Below are positions 62,371 through 64,000 of a DNA stretch of 64,000 nt, piece after piece (the stretch's first letter is position 1; each line of letters starts with the position of its first letter). The DNA lies in assembly GCF_008281175.1 (NCBI RefSeq), contig NZ_CP036524.1:1612001-1676000 (forward strand), in the 5' to 3' direction. This stretch comes from [Clostridium] hylemonae DSM 15053. GTDB taxonomy: Bacteria; Bacillota; Clostridia; Lachnospirales; Lachnospiraceae. A program made the position numbers and the translations under genes. Under the pieces are notes generated by a model. That model made no database searches, was not told the origin of the DNA, and was given only the letters and a program-made list of their open reading frames with translations.

Positions 62371-63882
62371 ATGATGAGAGGACTGGATACGACGGTCAGG
62401 AAGCTGAGAAGAAGAGTATTCGAGGAAGTTGCCAGACTTGGTTTTAAGGCGAATGCAGAGACGCTGAACGATGATATGGAGGCTATTCCTTATAAGATGG
62501 TAAATGAAGATACCGCGAAGTACAGGGAGAGTGTGTACCGGGCCCGGGCGGTCGTGCGGGAAAGGCTGAGACTGGCCATGGGGCTGTCTCTTCGGCCGGA
62601 GAATAAGCCGGTGCATCTGACCGCCGGCGTGGAATCCAGTAATATTTCCGACAAATATTATGAGCCGCCTCTCATGCAGGTGATACCTTCTGCCTGTGAA
62701 GCGTGTGAAGAGCGGGGATATGAGGTCAGCAACATGTGTAAGGGCTGCCTGGCTCATCCGTGTATGGAAGTCTGTCCGAAGGACGCTGTTTCCATGGTAA
62801 AGGGCCGTTCTTACATTGACCAGGAGAAGTGTATCAAATGCGGTAAGTGTAAGTCTGTCTGCCCCTATGACGCTATTTCAAGGAAAGAACGCCCGTGCCA
62901 GAAGGCGTGCGGCGTGGGAGCGATAGAATCGGACAACTGCGGGCGCGCGCGCATCAACAATGAAAAGTGTGTATCATGCGGAATGTGTATGGTGAGCTGT
63001 CCGTTCGGCGCCATATCGGACAAGTCGCAGATATTCCAGCTGGCCCGCGCGCTTACAGAGGGGGATGAGATCGTAGCTGAGATCGCGCCGGCCTTTGCCG
63101 GCCAGTTCGGGGACAATATCACGCCGAGAAATCTAAAGGCCGCGCTTCAGGAACTGGGATTTTCAGAGGTGTACGAGGTGGCTCTGGGCGCCGACATCGG
63201 GGCGGTGGCGGAGGCACATCATTATGTCAATAAAGTGACAACAGGAGAGCTTCCTTTCCTTCTTACTTCCTGCTGTCCGTCCTGGGCCATGCTTGCCAAG
63301 AAGTATTTCCCGGATCTGATCGACCAGGTTTCACAGGAGCTGACGCCGATGGTGGCCACCGCCCGGACGATCAAACAGGAACACCCGGAGGCAAGGGTGG
63401 TATTTGTAGGTCCCTGCGCGGCGAAGAAGCTGGAGGCTATGCGCAGGACCGTCCGAAGCGATGTGGATTTCGTAATAACTTTTGAGGAGCTTCAGGCGAT
63501 GTTTGACGCGAAAGAGATAGACCTGACCAAATATGAGGCGGAATCCTCCTTCCACAATGCGACCGGGGCCGGGCGCGGTTATGCGGTAGCCGGCGGTGTG
63601 GCGGAAGCCATCGAAAAATGTGTGAAGGAATACTATCCGGGCGTGGAAGTGAGTATTGAACACGCGGAAGGACTTGCAGAGTGCAAGAAGACGCTGGCGC
63701 TGGCAAAGGCAGGGAAGATGAACGGCTGTCTCATTGAAGGAATGGGCTGTCCGGGCGGCTGCGTGGCCGGGGCCGGAACGAACATCCAGGTTGTGAAAGC
63801 GCAGAAAAAGATAAAAGAGTTCGTGGCAGCATCCTCGAAACAGCTGCCGCCGAAAGAGTTAGAAGAAATAGAGCTGAAATAA
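62371..63882 (+). CDS. Monomeric group B-type [FeFe] hydrogenase
   Basis: This 503-residue iron-sulfur protein has a helical N-terminus of about 110 residues. Cysteine-rich clusters follow: CEACEERGYEVSNMCKGC near 108-125, CIKCGKCKSVC near 153-163, and CVSCGMCMVSC near 200-210. The H-cluster domain has TSCCPSW near 302, GPCAAKKLEAM near 346 and GMGCPGGCVAGAG near 456. The short L1-L3 motifs differ from HydA above and match the group B enzymes typified by Clostridium CpIII. Likely a ferredoxin-linked hydrogenase; substrate direction is unknown. GGAGGAAA precedes the ATG, and a 74-bp palindrome begins 7 bases after the stop. Confidence 0.9.
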   Translation: MMRGLDTTVRKLRRRVFEEVARLGFKANAETLNDDMEAIPYKMVNEDTAKYRESVYRARAVVRERLRLAMGLSLRPENKPVHLTAGVESSNISDKYYEPPLMQVIPSACEACEERGYEVSNMCKGCLAHPCMEVCPKDAVSMVKGRSYIDQEKCIKCGKCKSVCPYDAISRKERPCQKACGVGAIESDNCGRARINNEKCVSCGMCMVSCPFGAISDKSQIFQLARALTEGDEIVAEIAPAFAGQFGDNITPRNLKAALQELGFSEVYEVALGADIGAVAEAHHYVNKVTTGELPFLLTSCCPSWAMLAKKYFPDLIDQVSQELTPMVATARTIKQEHPEARVVFVGPCAAKKLEAMRRTVRSDVDFVITFEELQAMFDAKEIDLTKYEAESSFHNATGAGRGYAVAGGVAEAIEKCVKEYYPGVEVSIEHAEGLAECKKTLALAKAGKMNGCLIEGMGCPGGCVAGAGTNIQVVKAQKKIKEFVAASSKQLPPKELEEIELK

Positions 63883-63888
63883 CAGCCA

Positions 63889-63962
63889 GGGACAGGGCAA
63901 AATGAGCTGGGGACGGGGGAAAATCGATTTTCCCCCGTCCCCAGCTCATTTTGCCCTGTCCC
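63889..63962. repeat. Perfect 74-bp palindrome with no loop
   Basis: Bases 63889-63925 and 63926-63962 are exact reverse complements (37 bp each), centred on ATCGAT with no spacer. The arms are made of G/C blocks (GGGACAGGGC, GGGGACGGGGG) separated by AAAATGAGCT and AAAATC. It may terminate the hydrogenase transcript but is far longer than needed, and its symmetrical composition resembles the other palindromic repeats in the window. Confidence 0.92.
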
Positions 63963-64000
63963 CGCCCGTTGACAAACAGCCGGGTTCTCTTTATAATTAA

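Overview
The window looks like a chromosomal core segment of a spore-forming, anaerobic Lachnospiraceae-type Firmicute (Clostridium cluster XIVa). The support is a complete sporulation gene set (gpr, spoIIP, spoIIIAA-AH, spoIVB, spo0A), an electron-bifurcating [FeFe] hydrogenase, strong purine-rich ribosome-binding sites, several TTG starts and moderate GC content. I cannot name the species. No tRNA, rRNA, CRISPR array, insertion sequence or prophage was seen, and no gene-free stretch exceeds about 300 bases.

Layout. 1-1314 (minus strand): response regulator followed by a bacitracin/lantibiotic-type ABC ATPase that runs off the left edge. 1365-3081: ilvN-ilvC. 3106-4617: two tandem orotate-phosphoribosyltransferase-like genes. 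4639-5071 (minus): rpsT. 5136-7419: gpr and spoIIP. 7599-11777: a type IIA topoisomerase pair. 11845-20321: the rimP-nusA-rnpM-ylxQ-infB-rbfA-nrnA-truB-ribF translation operon. 20339-22463: a Na/phosphate transporter and rpsO. 22522-26730: hydCBA hydrogenase with a Rex-like operator. 26747-30003: pnp with a structured leader, then a ketopantoate-reductase-type gene. 30075-34998: an apparently acquired two-component/ABC module. 35193-37628: TetR regulator with its own ABC exporter. 37629-38807 (minus): membrane metallophosphoesterase. 38906-43959: the spoIIIA operon. 43998-45700: prfC. 45735-54669: asp23-nusB-xseAB-ispA-dxs-tlyA-nadK-argR-recN. 54673-56729: palindromic repeat, spoIVB and spo0A. 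56794-62216: glgA, metF, a stand-alone methionine synthase activation gene and metH. 62295-63882: a second, monomeric [FeFe] hydrogenase, followed by a perfect 74-bp palindrome.

How it works together. Most genes are housekeeping in conserved Firmicute order: translation and RNA turnover, isoprenoid precursors, arginine control, recombination, and the mother-cell/forespore SpoIIIA-SpoIVB-Spo0A sporulation circuitry. The two hydrogenases serve redox disposal during fermentation; the trimeric one is probably NADH-responsive through Rex. MetF, MetH and the separate activation protein form a one-carbon/methionine unit.

The less ordinary content is regulatory and accessory. Two unrelated two-component/ABC modules each carry four direct repeats phased at 11-12 bp in front of the transporter genes. 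The acquired module also contains an unannotated 51-residue membrane peptide and a kinase with almost no extracellular loop. The tandem PRTases have both lost the acidic pair of the PRPP loop. Nested palindromes built on a GGGGTCAGACCCC core occur at two distant places, and a third large palindrome closes the window.
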